Shown here in pieces: positions 34,774-43,582 of a stretch of DNA of 64,000 nucleotides. Below the pieces are notes generated by a model. The model was given only the letters and a program-made list of their open reading frames with translations, ran no database searches and was not told the DNA's origin. The position numbers and the translations under genes were made by a program. This DNA comes from UBA935 sp031556725 (GTDB taxonomy: Bacteria; Bacillota; Clostridia; Lachnospirales; Lachnospiraceae), in contig JAVBSL010000042.1 of NCBI GenBank assembly GCA_031556725.1, positions 15,098 to 79,097 on the forward strand. The letters run 5' to 3'. Every line of letters begins with the position of its first letter. Positions within the stretch are counted from its first letter, which is position 1.

Positions 34774-35788
34774 ATTTAAAATGATCAGCCCTTCGGTTAA
34801 AAATGTGCCCTGGCAGGATAAACCCGCCGATTGTAATGAAATTCCCGTATGGAGATATACCGAAAATCCGATTATCGGGCGGAATCCGGTAAAAGGGGTA
34901 GCAAGAATATTTAACAGTGCGGTGATGCCTTACGGTGATGAATTTATCGGTGTCTTCCGAGGTGAACAGACCAACGGAATTCCTTATATTTATATGGGCA
35001 GAAGCAAAGATGCTATCCACTGGGACATTGAAGCAGACAGAATTCCTTTTGTGGATGAAAAGGGCGAATCTTTTATGCCCAAATATGCTTATGATCCCAG
35101 ACTGGTGAAGGTAGAGGATACCTATTACATCATATGGTGCCAGGATTTTTACGGAGCGGCTATCGGTATGGCTAAGACCACAGATTTTAAGACCTTTGTC
35201 AGACTGGAAAATCCCTTTATTCCCTATAACCGCAATGCAGTATTGTTTCCCCGGAAAATAAACGGTAACTTTTGCATGCTGAGCCGTCCCAGTGACAGCG
35301 GGCATACACCCTTCGGTGATATTTTCCTAAGTGAAAGTCCGGACATGGTTTACTGGGGCAAGCACCGCCATGTAATGGGCAAAGGAAAGTCCTGGTGGGA
35401 ATCGGTTAAGATCGGCGGCGGAGCAGCCCCCATCGAGACTTCGGAAGGATGGCTTTTGTTCTATCATGGGGTTAGCGGAACCTGTAACGGATTGGTATAT
35501 TCCATTGGTGGAGCAATACTTGACTTAGAGAACCCTTCAATAGTAAAATATCGTTGTGAAACATTTTTACTGACACCGGAAGAATGGTATGAGGAACGGG
35601 GCTTTGTGCCGAATGTATGCTTCCCCTGTGCCACCATTCATGATCCCGATAGCGGTAAGATTGCCATTTATTATGGTGCGGCCGACAGTTATGTAGGCCT
35701 GGCTTTCACGAACTTTGATGAAATTATGGAATACATAATGACAAACAGTGTGGTATCGGAAGAAGATACCGAGATTGGGAGAAGGTAA
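34766..35788 (+). CDS. GH130 phosphorylase, probable beta-1,4-manno-oligosaccharide phosphorylase
   Basis: 340 residues, GH130 of the shorter subfamily-2 type, expected to release mannose-1-phosphate from the non-reducing end of manno-oligosaccharides. Motifs are RIFNSAVMPYGDEFIGVFRG, the proton-donor region KYAYDPRLVKVEDTYY, NRNAVLFPRKINGNFCMLSR, and the end IAIYYGAADSYVGLAFTNFD. The ATG at 34766 is preferred (AGGAG 7 bases before); GTG at 34763 is an alternative. Overlaps the previous gene by 8 bases and precedes the fused glycosidase-isomerase by 2. A subfamily split this close to its paralogue indicates two chain-length or substrate preferences. Confidence 0.88.
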   Translation: MSKFKMISPSVKNVPWQDKPADCNEIPVWRYTENPIIGRNPVKGVARIFNSAVMPYGDEFIGVFRGEQTNGIPYIYMGRSKDAIHWDIEADRIPFVDEKGESFMPKYAYDPRLVKVEDTYYIIWCQDFYGAAIGMAKTTDFKTFVRLENPFIPYNRNAVLFPRKINGNFCMLSRPSDSGHTPFGDIFLSESPDMVYWGKHRHVMGKGKSWWESVKIGGGAAPIETSEGWLLFYHGVSGTCNGLVYSIGGAILDLENPSIVKYRCETFLLTPEEWYEERGFVPNVCFPCATIHDPDSGKIAIYYGAADSYVGLAFTNFDEIMEYIMTNSVVSEEDTEIGRR

Positions 35789-35790
35789 TC

Positions 35791-38055
35791 ATGTTTCGTG
35801 AAGATTTTGTCTGGGGCGTTGCCGCCAGTGCATATCAGATTGAAGGAAGAGAAGAAGGTGACGGCAGCGGTGTGGGTATCTGGGATACCTTTGCCGCCGC
35901 CGGTAAGATTGCAGATGGTTACACGGCCGAGGTGTCTTGTGACCATATGCATCGTTATAAGGAAGATTATGCCCTGATGCGGCTGTTAGGTATCAAAGCT
36001 TACCGGTTTTCCTTAAGCTGGTCCCGTATCTTGCCGGAAGGAACCGGCAGGGTAAATGAAAAGGCCATTCAGCTGTATCGGGATATGATGATCGAAATGC
36101 GGAAGAACGGTATCGAACCATACATCACTATGTATCATTGGGAGTTCCCCCAGGCTCTGCAGGATCGCGGCGGCTGGCTGAATGAAGACGTGATCGACTG
36201 GTTTGCCGAGTATGCCAGGGTGGTGGCGGAAAGCTTCGGAGACTTATGTGAGTATTTTATTACCTTAAATGAACCCCAGTGCTTTGTGGGATTGGGACAT
36301 CTTTCCGGTGTTCATGCACCGGGGCAGCAATTGGAGTACAGCAAGGTTTTCCAGATTGCCCATAACGCTCTGCGGGCCCATGGAAAAGCGGTTATTGCTC
36401 TGAGGAAATATGCCGGGCGGCCCATTAAGGTAGGATATGCCCCCACCTGTGGGATGGCTTATCCGGCTACCAATAGCAGTGAGGACATAGCAGCAGCAAA
36501 AAAAATATTGTTTGGATTTTATAACCCCATGGACAATTGGACCTGGAATGTAGCCTGGTTCAGTGATCCGGTATTTTTAGGAAAATACCCGGAAGAAGGA
36601 TTAAAGAAATTCGCGGAGTATTTACCGGAAATCACCCCGGCGGATATGGAATTGATCTCTCAGCCCCTTGATTTCATGGGCGAAAACATTTATAACGGCT
36701 ATATGATTAAAATGGGAGCAGACGGTGAACCGGAATTTGTGGACCGGCCGGCGGGATTTCCCCAAACGGCGGCGGACTGGCCGGTAACTCCGGAATGCTT
36801 TTACTGGGGGATCCGCTTTTTGCATGAGCGGTATCAGCACCCTATTTATATCACTGAAAACGGAATGTCCTGTCATGATACCGTATCGGTGGATGGCAGA
36901 GTACATGACCCTAACCGGATTGATTTTCTGGACCGCTATTTATCGGCATTGCAGAAAGCATCCGATGACGGAGCAGATATCAGAGGATACTTTTTATGGA
37001 CCTTTCTGGATAATTTCGAATGGGACAAAGGGTATACCGAACGTTTCGGAATTGTTCATGTGGATTTTGCCACCCGGAAAAGAATTGTCAAGGATTCGGC
37101 ACTTTGGTATCAAAGTGTAATAGAGTCTAACGGAAAGGACTTAGCCATTAATAAAGCAAAACGAGAGATTCTTTATTTGGAACCAGTCGAGAAACCCATG
37201 GTTTGGGGCAGTGAAAGCTGGACCATCAGTGCCCATGCTCATGGGGATTGTAAGGTGAAGGAGGGAAGCTTCGCCGGCAAGTCTCTATCTGAATTGTGGC
37301 AGGAGCAGCAGTCGCTATTCGGTAACCCGGGGTCAGGCGAATTCCCCCTGTTGATTAAAATCATTGATGCTAAGGAGGACTTGAGCATTCAGGTTCATCC
37401 GGATGATGAATATGCCGGGGAAAACGAAAACGGTTCTCTGGGAAAAACCGAGTGTTGGTATATCTTAGACTGCGTAGATGACGCCAGTCTGGTAATCGGG
37501 CATAATGCCGCTGATAAAAAGCAGTTAGAAGAGATGATGACTAAGGGCAAATGGAAAGAACTGCTTCGGGAGATTCCGGTTAAAAAAGGTGATTTTGTAC
37601 AAATTGAGCCGGGTGCGGTTCATGCCATCAAAGGCGGGATTAAGCTGTTGGAGACTCAGCAAAGCAGTGATATTACCTATCGGGTATATGATTATGGCCG
37701 GATGCCTGACGGAAAGCCCAGACAGCTGCATATGAAACAGGCTTTGGATGTGATTACCGTTCCGGCTCGGGCTGCTGAAAACAGTGTGGTAACGGCAAAG
37801 GACAGACCGCCGAATCAGATGAACCAAATGATTGCCTGCGATTATTATCAGGTGTGGAAAATGGAAGTTGCCAGTAAGGCCATTATCGACCAGAAGTACC
37901 CATTTATGCTTGTGAGTGTCATATCCGGAGAAGGTTTGATCGAAGGCCAGCGGATACAGGAAGGTGATCACTTCATCCTGCCCTGTGGCTATGGCGAGAC
38001 AGCATTACAAGGAAATATGGAACTGATATTATCTGCAGTTCCGTCGAAGAGTTAA
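35791..38055 (+). CDS. GH1 beta-glycosidase fused to class I mannose-6-phosphate isomerase
   Basis: 754 residues carrying two complete enzymes. Residues 1-450 are a GH1 (beta-glucosidase/beta-mannosidase) barrel with the acid/base Glu161 in ITLNEPQ and nucleophile Glu356 in YITENGM, plus SLSWSRILPEG and GYFLWTFLDNFEW. From about 463 a small class I (B. subtilis ManA-like) phosphomannose isomerase follows, with its zinc ligands Gln534 and His536 in SIQVHPDDEY, Glu554 in GKTECWYIL and His611 in PGAVHAI. The linker is short (LAINKAKREILYLEPVEKP) and there is no stop or frame change, so the fusion is real in this sequence. It would couple hydrolysis of a beta-mannoside or glucoside to the entry of mannose-6-phosphate into glycolysis, but a kinase or phosphomannomutase step is needed between. 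Last gene of the operon before a terminator. Confidence 0.9.
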   Translation: MFREDFVWGVAASAYQIEGREEGDGSGVGIWDTFAAAGKIADGYTAEVSCDHMHRYKEDYALMRLLGIKAYRFSLSWSRILPEGTGRVNEKAIQLYRDMMIEMRKNGIEPYITMYHWEFPQALQDRGGWLNEDVIDWFAEYARVVAESFGDLCEYFITLNEPQCFVGLGHLSGVHAPGQQLEYSKVFQIAHNALRAHGKAVIALRKYAGRPIKVGYAPTCGMAYPATNSSEDIAAAKKILFGFYNPMDNWTWNVAWFSDPVFLGKYPEEGLKKFAEYLPEITPADMELISQPLDFMGENIYNGYMIKMGADGEPEFVDRPAGFPQTAADWPVTPECFYWGIRFLHERYQHPIYITENGMSCHDTVSVDGRVHDPNRIDFLDRYLSALQKASDDGADIRGYFLWTFLDNFEWDKGYTERFGIVHVDFATRKRIVKDSALWYQSVIESNGKDLAINKAKREILYLEPVEKPMVWGSESWTISAHAHGDCKVKEGSFAGKSLSELWQEQQSLFGNPGSGEFPLLIKIIDAKEDLSIQVHPDDEYAGENENGSLGKTECWYILDCVDDASLVIGHNAADKKQLEEMMTKGKWKELLREIPVKKGDFVQIEPGAVHAIKGGIKLLETQQSSDITYRVYDYGRMPDGKPRQLHMKQALDVITVPARAAENSVVTAKDRPPNQMNQMIACDYYQVWKMEVASKAIIDQKYPFMLVSVISGEGLIEGQRIQEGDHFILPCGYGETALQGNMELILSAVPSKS

Positions 38056-38067
38056 GAAATTAATCAC

Positions 38068-38096
38068 AAAAGCGTTGCCGTAGGGTAACGCTTTTT
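38068..38096 (+). terminator. Intrinsic terminator of the mannoside operon
   Basis: AAAAGCGTTGCC (38068-38079), loop GTAG, GGTAACGCTTTT (38084-38095) form a 12-bp stem with one G-U pair and continue into a short T-run (TTTTT). It starts 12 bases after the stop of the fusion gene. Confidence 0.85.
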
Positions 38097-38161
38097 GATT
38101 GAGGATTTTAGGATAGTGTGTTACAATTATTTAAATTTAACGAAATATTTGGAGGTCATTT

Positions 38162-39349
38162 ATGATAGCACAACAATATAAAAAGATGCTGGAAGGGAAG
38201 TCGGTAATCCGGCAGCTGTCCGAATTTGCCACGGAAAGAGGAAAAGAAATCGGTTATGAAAATGTCTTTGATTACAGTCTGGGTAACCCTTCAGTACCGG
38301 CACCGCAGAAGTTCACCGACGTGATGATCGACCTGCTGCAGAACAAAAGTCCCATGGAGCTCCACGGCTACAGCCCCAGCCTGGGGATTTCCTCAGTGAA
38401 AGAAAAAATTGCCAAATCATTAAATGATCGTTTCGGGATGAATTATACCGGCAATCATATTTTCATGACTACCGGAGCAGCCGGAGCAGTGGCTCATGCT
38501 GTTCGCTGTGTTACTGTACCCGGTGATGAAGTGCTGACCTTTGCCCCTTTTTTCCCGGAATATCATCCTTACATAGACTTGTCGGGAGCCGTTTTAAAGG
38601 TGGTGCCTCCCAATACCGAAGATTTTCAGATCAACTTTGAACTTTTTGCAGAAATGCTCAATGAAAAAGTAATGGCAGTATTAATCAATACGCCCAACAA
38701 TCCGTCCGGTGTGGTGTACTCCACCGAGACTGTTAATAAACTTGCAGAACTGCTAAAAGCCAAAGAAAAAGAATATGGACATGATATTTTCCTGATTTCC
38801 GACGAGCCTTACCGTGAAATCGTTTTTGCCGGAGTGGATGCTCCTTATGTGTCCCAATTTTATGATAATTCCCTATCCTGCTACTCCTTTTCCAAATCCC
38901 TGTCTTTACCGGGTGAACGAATCGGCTATATCGCAGTCAATCCGGCCTGTACCGATGCAGAGCTGATTTCCGCTATGTGCGGTCAGATTTCCCGGGGGAC
39001 GGGACATAACTGCCCCCCCTCCCTGATTCAGTTGGCAGTGGCCGAGGTACTGGACTTAACGGCAGATATGTCGGTTTATGAAACGAACATGAACTTGATT
39101 TATAATGAACTGATAGACCTTGGCTTTACCTGTGTGAAGCCCGGCGGAACCTTCTATATTTTCCCCAAGGCTCTGGAGGAGGATGCGGTGGCATTTTGTC
39201 AGAAGGCTCTGAAGTATGACTTGGTGCTGGTTCCGGCTGACAGCTTTGGCTGCCCCGGCTATTTCCGGATGGCTTATTGCATCGATACCGAAAAGGTAAA
39301 ACGTTCGCTGCCGGCATTGCGCAGGTTTGTTGAAGAAAATTATCGCTAG
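38162..39349 (+). CDS. PLP-dependent aminotransferase class I/II
   Basis: 395 residues of the aspartate-aminotransferase superfamily (AspC/PatA-like). Recognisable parts are the substrate loop DYSLGNPSVPAPQKF, the cofactor Asn/Asp region NTPNNPSGVVYS and ISDEPYREIVF, and the Schiff-base lysine in SFSKSLSLPGERIGY. The last includes the phosphate-binding Arg that follows. C-terminal Arg in SFGCPGYFRMAYC is the carboxylate-binding position. GGAGG precedes the ATG. It forms a separate unit after the mannoside terminator, possibly with the patatin and UppP genes downstream. Amino acid specificity cannot be told. Confidence 0.88.
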   Translation: MIAQQYKKMLEGKSVIRQLSEFATERGKEIGYENVFDYSLGNPSVPAPQKFTDVMIDLLQNKSPMELHGYSPSLGISSVKEKIAKSLNDRFGMNYTGNHIFMTTGAAGAVAHAVRCVTVPGDEVLTFAPFFPEYHPYIDLSGAVLKVVPPNTEDFQINFELFAEMLNEKVMAVLINTPNNPSGVVYSTETVNKLAELLKAKEKEYGHDIFLISDEPYREIVFAGVDAPYVSQFYDNSLSCYSFSKSLSLPGERIGYIAVNPACTDAELISAMCGQISRGTGHNCPPSLIQLAVAEVLDLTADMSVYETNMNLIYNELIDLGFTCVKPGGTFYIFPKALEEDAVAFCQKALKYDLVLVPADSFGCPGYFRMAYCIDTEKVKRSLPALRRFVEENYR

Positions 39350-39384
39350 ATTACGTTCTATATTAATAGAAAAGAGGAATAAGT

Positions 39385-40233
39385 ATGTACCAGGCAGGAT
39401 TGGTTTTAGAAGGCGGTGGTATGACCGGTATCTATACAGCCGGTGTGTTGGATTTTTTTCTGGATAAAAACATTGAATTTTCTTCCTGCTACGGTGTTTC
39501 GGCCGGAGCCTGCAATATGTGCAGCTACCTGTCCAAACAACGGAAACGGGCCTATGATGTGATTGTGGATTACATAGACGACAAGCGCTATTGCAGCCCT
39601 TATAACCTGATCACTACCGGAGATCTTTTCGGTGTGGACATGTGTTACCATAAGATTCCGGAAGAGCTTAATCCTTACGATTATGAAGCCTTTAATACCT
39701 ATCAGGGAAAGGCTTACGCGGTGGTGACAAACATAGTTACCGGCAAACCGGAATATATTCGTATAAAGGATATGAAAGAAGACATTGATGCAATCCGGGC
39801 CTCCTCTTCCATGCCCCTGGTATCCAGAAACGTTCTTATTAAAGGAAATTACTACCTGGATGGGGGAGCGGCCGATTCGATTCCCATTAAGCGGTCTATT
39901 TTAAGCGGTAACAGAAAAAATGTGGTAGTCATGACCAAAGAAGAAGGCTATATCCGTGAACCGGGCACCCTGCTGGCATTAACGAAAATTCGGTATGCAA
40001 AGTATCCGCAAGTATATAAACTGATGAAAAACCGGCACATTATGTATAACAATACCCTCTCCTATTTGGCGGAGCAGGTAAAAGAAGGAAAAGCCTTTGT
40101 AATCCGCCCTCGGTTAAAGAGTAATGTGGGCCGGGTTGAAAAGGATAAAGCGAAGCTTAAGGCCCTGTATGATTCGGGGTATCGCGAAGCAGAAGAAAAG
40201 TATCAGCAGTTAATGGAATATTTGGAAAAGTAG
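39385..40233 (+). CDS. Patatin-like phospholipase (RssA/YjjU type)
   Basis: 282-residue patatin-fold hydrolase without a signal peptide. It has the oxyanion loop LEGGGMTGIYTAGVLD at the N-terminus, the nucleophile elbow GVSAG (Ser about 40) and the catalytic Asp in YYLDGGAADSIP (about 157). These are the Ser-Asp dyad elements of bacterial patatins, which cleave acyl chains from lipids. AAAGAGG precedes the ATG. Followed after 14 bases by the undecaprenyl pyrophosphatase gene, so a membrane-lipid role is plausible. Confidence 0.88.
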   Translation: MYQAGLVLEGGGMTGIYTAGVLDFFLDKNIEFSSCYGVSAGACNMCSYLSKQRKRAYDVIVDYIDDKRYCSPYNLITTGDLFGVDMCYHKIPEELNPYDYEAFNTYQGKAYAVVTNIVTGKPEYIRIKDMKEDIDAIRASSSMPLVSRNVLIKGNYYLDGGAADSIPIKRSILSGNRKNVVVMTKEEGYIREPGTLLALTKIRYAKYPQVYKLMKNRHIMYNNTLSYLAEQVKEGKAFVIRPRLKSNVGRVEKDKAKLKALYDSGYREAEEKYQQLMEYLEK

Positions 40234-40247
40234 AAATGGAGACAAGT

Positions 40248-41105
40248 ATGTTGGAAATTTTAAAAGCAGTACTTTTTGGTGTTATTCAGGGAATCACTGA
40301 GTGGCTGCCCATCAGCAGTACCGGACACATGATTCTGGTAGAAGAGTTTGTTAAGATGAATGAGGTTAGCGAAGGGTTTTGGGAAGTGTTTCTGGTAGTG
40401 ATCCAGTTTGGTTCCATATTAGCAGTGGTAATGCTGTTCTGGAACAAGATTTTCCCCTTTGGAAAGAAAAACAATCCATATCCATTGCGAAAGATTGGAC
40501 TTCTTTCCTATATAAAAACAGATATTTTTGTTTTATGGTTTAAAATTTTAGCGGCCTGTATCCCGGCAGCTGTGATCGGGTTGTTTTTTGATGAGTTCTT
40601 TGAAGAGCATTTTTATAATCCGGTCAGTGTTGCAATCGTCCTGATTGTATTTGGTATTGGATTTATTTTAATCGAAAATAGAAATAAAAATATTGCCCCC
40701 AGGGTCAATGCTTTATCTGATATTACCTACCAGACGGCTATGATGATCGGGGTATTTCAGTTAATCGCCGCCATCTTTCCCGGAACCTCCAGGTCCGGCG
40801 CAACCATCCTGGGCGCACTGTTAATTGGCGTATCCCGGACGGTGGCAGCAGAGTTTACCTTTTTCCTGGCAATTCCGGTAATGGCCGGTGCCAGCTTGCT
40901 GAAAATCGCCAAATTCGGCTTTGGTTTTTCCGGATCCGAAGCAGTAATTTTGATTGTGGGAATGATAACGGCATTCCTGGTTTCAGTGATTGTCATCAGG
41001 TTTTTATTGGGATATATCAAAAAGCATGATTTTAAAGTATTCGGCTGGTATCGGATTGTGCTTGGAATCGTGGTATTAATGTACTTTTTTATGATAAAGG
41101 GTTGA
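40248..41105 (+). CDS. uppP: Undecaprenyl-diphosphatase UppP/BacA
   Basis: 285-residue membrane enzyme that recycles undecaprenyl pyrophosphate to the monophosphate carrier used for peptidoglycan and surface polysaccharides. Both family signatures are present: GITEWLPISSTGHM near the N-terminus (Glu and Ser/His of the active site) and FPGTSRSGATILG in the second half, with about eight membrane helices. The ATG at 40248 is preferred because GGAG lies 6 bases upstream; an in-frame ATG at 40236 adds four residues. It also confers bacitracin tolerance in many species. Not linked to the surface-polymer operon here. Confidence 0.92.
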   Translation: MLEILKAVLFGVIQGITEWLPISSTGHMILVEEFVKMNEVSEGFWEVFLVVIQFGSILAVVMLFWNKIFPFGKKNNPYPLRKIGLLSYIKTDIFVLWFKILAACIPAAVIGLFFDEFFEEHFYNPVSVAIVLIVFGIGFILIENRNKNIAPRVNALSDITYQTAMMIGVFQLIAAIFPGTSRSGATILGALLIGVSRTVAAEFTFFLAIPVMAGASLLKIAKFGFGFSGSEAVILIVGMITAFLVSVIVIRFLLGYIKKHDFKVFGWYRIVLGIVVLMYFFMIKG

Positions 41106-41222
41106 CATTTCGGCTTAAGAAGAGTAGACTATTGCCGAGAAACAGGGGCAACTTAGTTTTTGATCTTATGATTACTATTAACAATGAGGACACGGAAAAA
41201 ACTGTGTGGAAGGAGTCTTGAA

Positions 41223-41660
41223 ATGGCAGAAACAAAAAAAGCAACAGTAAAGGCAACAGTGGCTAAGGCGGAAGCAAAAGCACCTGAGACAAAGGCAGCG
41301 GAAGTTAAGCCTGTTGAAGCAAAGGTTGCAGAAGTAAAGAAGGAAGCAGCAAAGAAACCGGCTGCAGCAAAGAAGCCGGCAGCAGCAAAGAAACCTGCGG
41401 CAACAAAGAAACCGGCAGCAAAGACAACTACAGCTAAGGCTGCAACAGCTAAAGCGGCAGCAGCAGAAATTGTGAATTTCCAGTTCAGCGGTAAATCATA
41501 TACTCAGGATGATTTGGTACAGATTGCCAAAGATGTATGGAAATTTGATTTAAAAATGAAAGCGGCTGATTTTAAGACCGTTGAGCTTTATGTAAAGCCG
41601 GAAGAAAGTCTTGCTTATTATGTAATTAACGGTGATGTAACCGGAAGCTTCCTTATTTAA
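41223..41660 (+). CDS. DUF6465-type Lys/Ala/Pro-rich protein
   Basis: 145 residues. The first 85 are a low-complexity, very basic run of Ala, Lys, Pro and Glu, with repeats of AAKKPAAAKKPA type that look histone-H1-like. The last 60 are a folded domain (NFQFSGKSYTQDDLVQIAKD then YYVINGDVTGSFLI) of the DUF6465 kind common in Lachnospiraceae. The start at ATG 41223 has AAGGAG upstream; the open frame from 41184 includes 13 spurious residues. The basic tail suggests nucleic-acid binding, but function is unknown. A strong terminator follows. Confidence 0.85.
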   Translation: MAETKKATVKATVAKAEAKAPETKAAEVKPVEAKVAEVKKEAAKKPAAAKKPAAAKKPAATKKPAAKTTTAKAATAKAAAAEIVNFQFSGKSYTQDDLVQIAKDVWKFDLKMKAADFKTVELYVKPEESLAYYVINGDVTGSFLI

Positions 41661-41702
41661 TAATAACTTGGAGCTACATAAATATAAAACAGGGACTTGT
41701 GA

Positions 41703-41735
41703 GAAGCTATCAAAATAACGATAGCTTCTTTTTTT
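41703..41735 (+). terminator. Intrinsic terminator after the DUF6465-type gene
   Basis: GAAGCTATC (41703-41711), 8-base loop, GATAGCTTC (41720-41728) and then seven Ts. Perfect 9-bp stem with T-tail, isolating the chaperone operon from the gene before it. Confidence 0.9.
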
Positions 41736-41775
41736 GAGTTAATAATTATTTTATAATTTATTTTGTAGATATTTA

Positions 41776-41804
41776 TTGACTTATGTGTGGGATGGTGATA
41801 TTTT
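41776..41804 (+). promoter_or_regulatory. Probable sigma-A promoter of the chaperone operon
   Basis: TTGACT (41776-41781), a 17-base spacer and TATTTT (41799-41804). The transcription start predicted from it falls close to the CIRCE operator at 41819, so HrcA bound there would block initiation or early elongation. Confidence 0.6.
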
Positions 41805-41818
41805 ATGGTAAGAAGGTG

Positions 41819-41845
41819 TTAGCACTCCGATCCAATGAGTGCTAA
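41819..41845 (+). promoter_or_regulatory. CIRCE operator (HrcA binding site)
   Basis: TTAGCACTC, nine bases, GAGTGCTAA: a perfect match to the CIRCE consensus with the standard 9-base spacer. It precedes hrcA by 37 bases, so the heat-shock operon should be repressed by HrcA, stabilised by GroEL, and induced on heat or protein-folding stress. An ORF start at 41835 falls inside the operator and is not the hrcA start. Confidence 0.97.
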
Positions 41846-41882
41846 TAAAATCAAAGCAATGAGTATTATGAGGGGTAATGCG

Positions 41883-42911
41883 ATGGAGTTGGATGAAAGA
41901 AAAGTTAAAATATTGCAGGCCATCATTCGTAATTATTTGGAAACCGGAGAACCGGTAGGAAGCCGGACCATTTCCAAATATACCGATTTGAATTTAAGCT
42001 CCGCTACCATTCGTAATGAAATGGCTGATTTGGAAGAGCTGGGCTATATTTTACAGCCTCATACTTCGGCCGGCCGGATTCCTTCCGATAAGGGCTACCG
42101 ATTATATGTAGATACCATGATGGAGGAGCGGACCAGAGAAGTAGAAGAGTTAAAGGAAATGCTCCTGGAAAAAGAAGATAAGATGGATCACCTGCTCAAG
42201 CAGGTAGCCAAGGTGCTGGCAGTAAATACCAATTATGCCACCATGATTTCGGCTCCCACATATCATCGCAATAAACTGAAATTTATCCAATTGTCAAGAG
42301 TAGAGCGGAACCAATTGCTGGCAGTCATCGTTGTGGAAGGTAATGTGATTAAGAACAACATCGTGCAGGTTACCGAAGAACTGGATGACGAAACGCTGCT
42401 AAAGCTCAATATCCTGCTAAATACCCATTTGAATGGATTAGCTATAGAAGAAATCAACCTGGGCATGATATCCGCCTTAAAACAACAGGCAGGATGCCAC
42501 AGCAGTATCGTGGCAGAGGTAATCGAAGCAGTAGGTGAAGCCATTCAGGCAGATGAGGACTTGGAAATCTATACCAGCGGTGCCAATAATATTTTTAAAT
42601 ACCCGGAACTGGCTGATAATCAGAAGGCAAGTGAATTGATTACCGCCTTTGAGGAAAAGCGGATGCTGACCCAATTAGTACAGGAGAATCTGGCTGATGA
42701 GAACAGCACCGGCATACAGGTCTACATCGGCGATGAGACTCCGATACAGTCCATGAAGGACTGCAGTGTGGTAACGGCAACCTATGAATTAGAAGAAGGT
42801 ATGCGCGGAACGATTGGTATTATCGGGCCGAAACGGATGGATTACGATAAAGTGATAGGTACTCTCAGGCAGTTGCAGAATCAGCTGGAAGAGTTGTATA
42901 AGAAAAAGTAA
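41883..42911 (+). CDS. hrcA: Heat-inducible transcriptional repressor HrcA
   Basis: 342 residues. The N-terminal winged helix shows the signature VGSRTISKYTDLNLSSATIR then NEMADLEELGYILQPHTSAG with RIPSDKGYRLYVD. The C-terminal part is the GAF-like sensing domain. The ATG at 41883 has AGGGG upstream and gives the usual N-terminus (MELDERKVKILQAII). It binds the CIRCE site just upstream and so represses its own operon; first of four genes hrcA-grpE-dnaK-dnaJ. Confidence 0.95.
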   Translation: MELDERKVKILQAIIRNYLETGEPVGSRTISKYTDLNLSSATIRNEMADLEELGYILQPHTSAGRIPSDKGYRLYVDTMMEERTREVEELKEMLLEKEDKMDHLLKQVAKVLAVNTNYATMISAPTYHRNKLKFIQLSRVERNQLLAVIVVEGNVIKNNIVQVTEELDDETLLKLNILLNTHLNGLAIEEINLGMISALKQQAGCHSSIVAEVIEAVGEAIQADEDLEIYTSGANNIFKYPELADNQKASELITAFEEKRMLTQLVQENLADENSTGIQVYIGDETPIQSMKDCSVVTATYELEEGMRGTIGIIGPKRMDYDKVIGTLRQLQNQLEELYKKK

Positions 42912-42928
42912 AAGAAAGGATGAGAGCC

Positions 42929-43540
42929 GTGATAGAAGAAATAAAGGATGAAAACACTCCGGAGGATATTTCCCCCGATACAGAAGTAGAAGAGGTAGTA
43001 ACAGAAGAAGCAATAGCGGAAGAAGAAGTCCCGGAAGAGACGGAAACAGAACAGCAGGAAAAGAAGGGATTTAAGAAAAAGGTAAAAACCGATAAGAAAC
43101 AGGATGCCTTAAAGGAAAAGGTCGATGAGCTGGAAGACCGTGTGAAACGGCAGATGGCAGAATTTGAGAACTTCAGAAAACGGACCGAAAAAGAAAAATC
43201 CCTGATGTTTGAAACCGGAGCCAAAAGCGTGATTGAAAAAATCCTGCCGGTAGTTGATAATTTTGAGCGGGGCCTGGCAACCATCCCCGAGGAAGAAAAG
43301 GGATCACCTTTTGCGGAAGGTATGAACATGATCTACAAGCAATTAATGACCGAACTGGAAGGCCTTGATGTTAAGGTAATTGAGGCAGTGGGCCAGGAGT
43401 TCAACCCGGATCTGCACAACGCGGTCATGCAGGTGGAAAGCGACGAATACGAATCGGGAATCATCGCTCAGGAAATGCAAAAAGGCTACACCTACCGGGA
43501 TACGGTAGTTCGATATAGTATGGTATCAGTAGTGAACTAA
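42929..43540 (+). CDS. grpE: Nucleotide exchange factor GrpE
   Basis: 203 residues. A long acidic N-terminal tail (Glu-rich, about 50 residues) leads into the coiled-coil dimer region (VDELEDRVKRQMAEFENFRK) and the beta-wing domain with EGLDVKVIEAVGQEFNPDLH NAV-type signature ending GYTYRDTVVRYSMV. It exchanges ADP for ATP on DnaK. The GTG at 42929 is chosen because GAAAGGA lies 8 bases before it; the ATG at 42920 overlaps that site. Confidence 0.93.
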   Translation: MIEEIKDENTPEDISPDTEVEEVVTEEAIAEEEVPEETETEQQEKKGFKKKVKTDKKQDALKEKVDELEDRVKRQMAEFENFRKRTEKEKSLMFETGAKSVIEKILPVVDNFERGLATIPEEEKGSPFAEGMNMIYKQLMTELEGLDVKVIEAVGQEFNPDLHNAVMQVESDEYESGIIAQEMQKGYTYRDTVVRYSMVSVVN

Positions 43541-43582
43541 CAATAGCAAATAAACAATTCAAATATTCAGGAGGAATTTAAA

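Noticed and set aside
41835..41882. ATG 41835 as hrcA start
   Set aside because: It lies inside the CIRCE operator and lacks a ribosome binding site; ATG 41883 gives the family-typical N-terminus.
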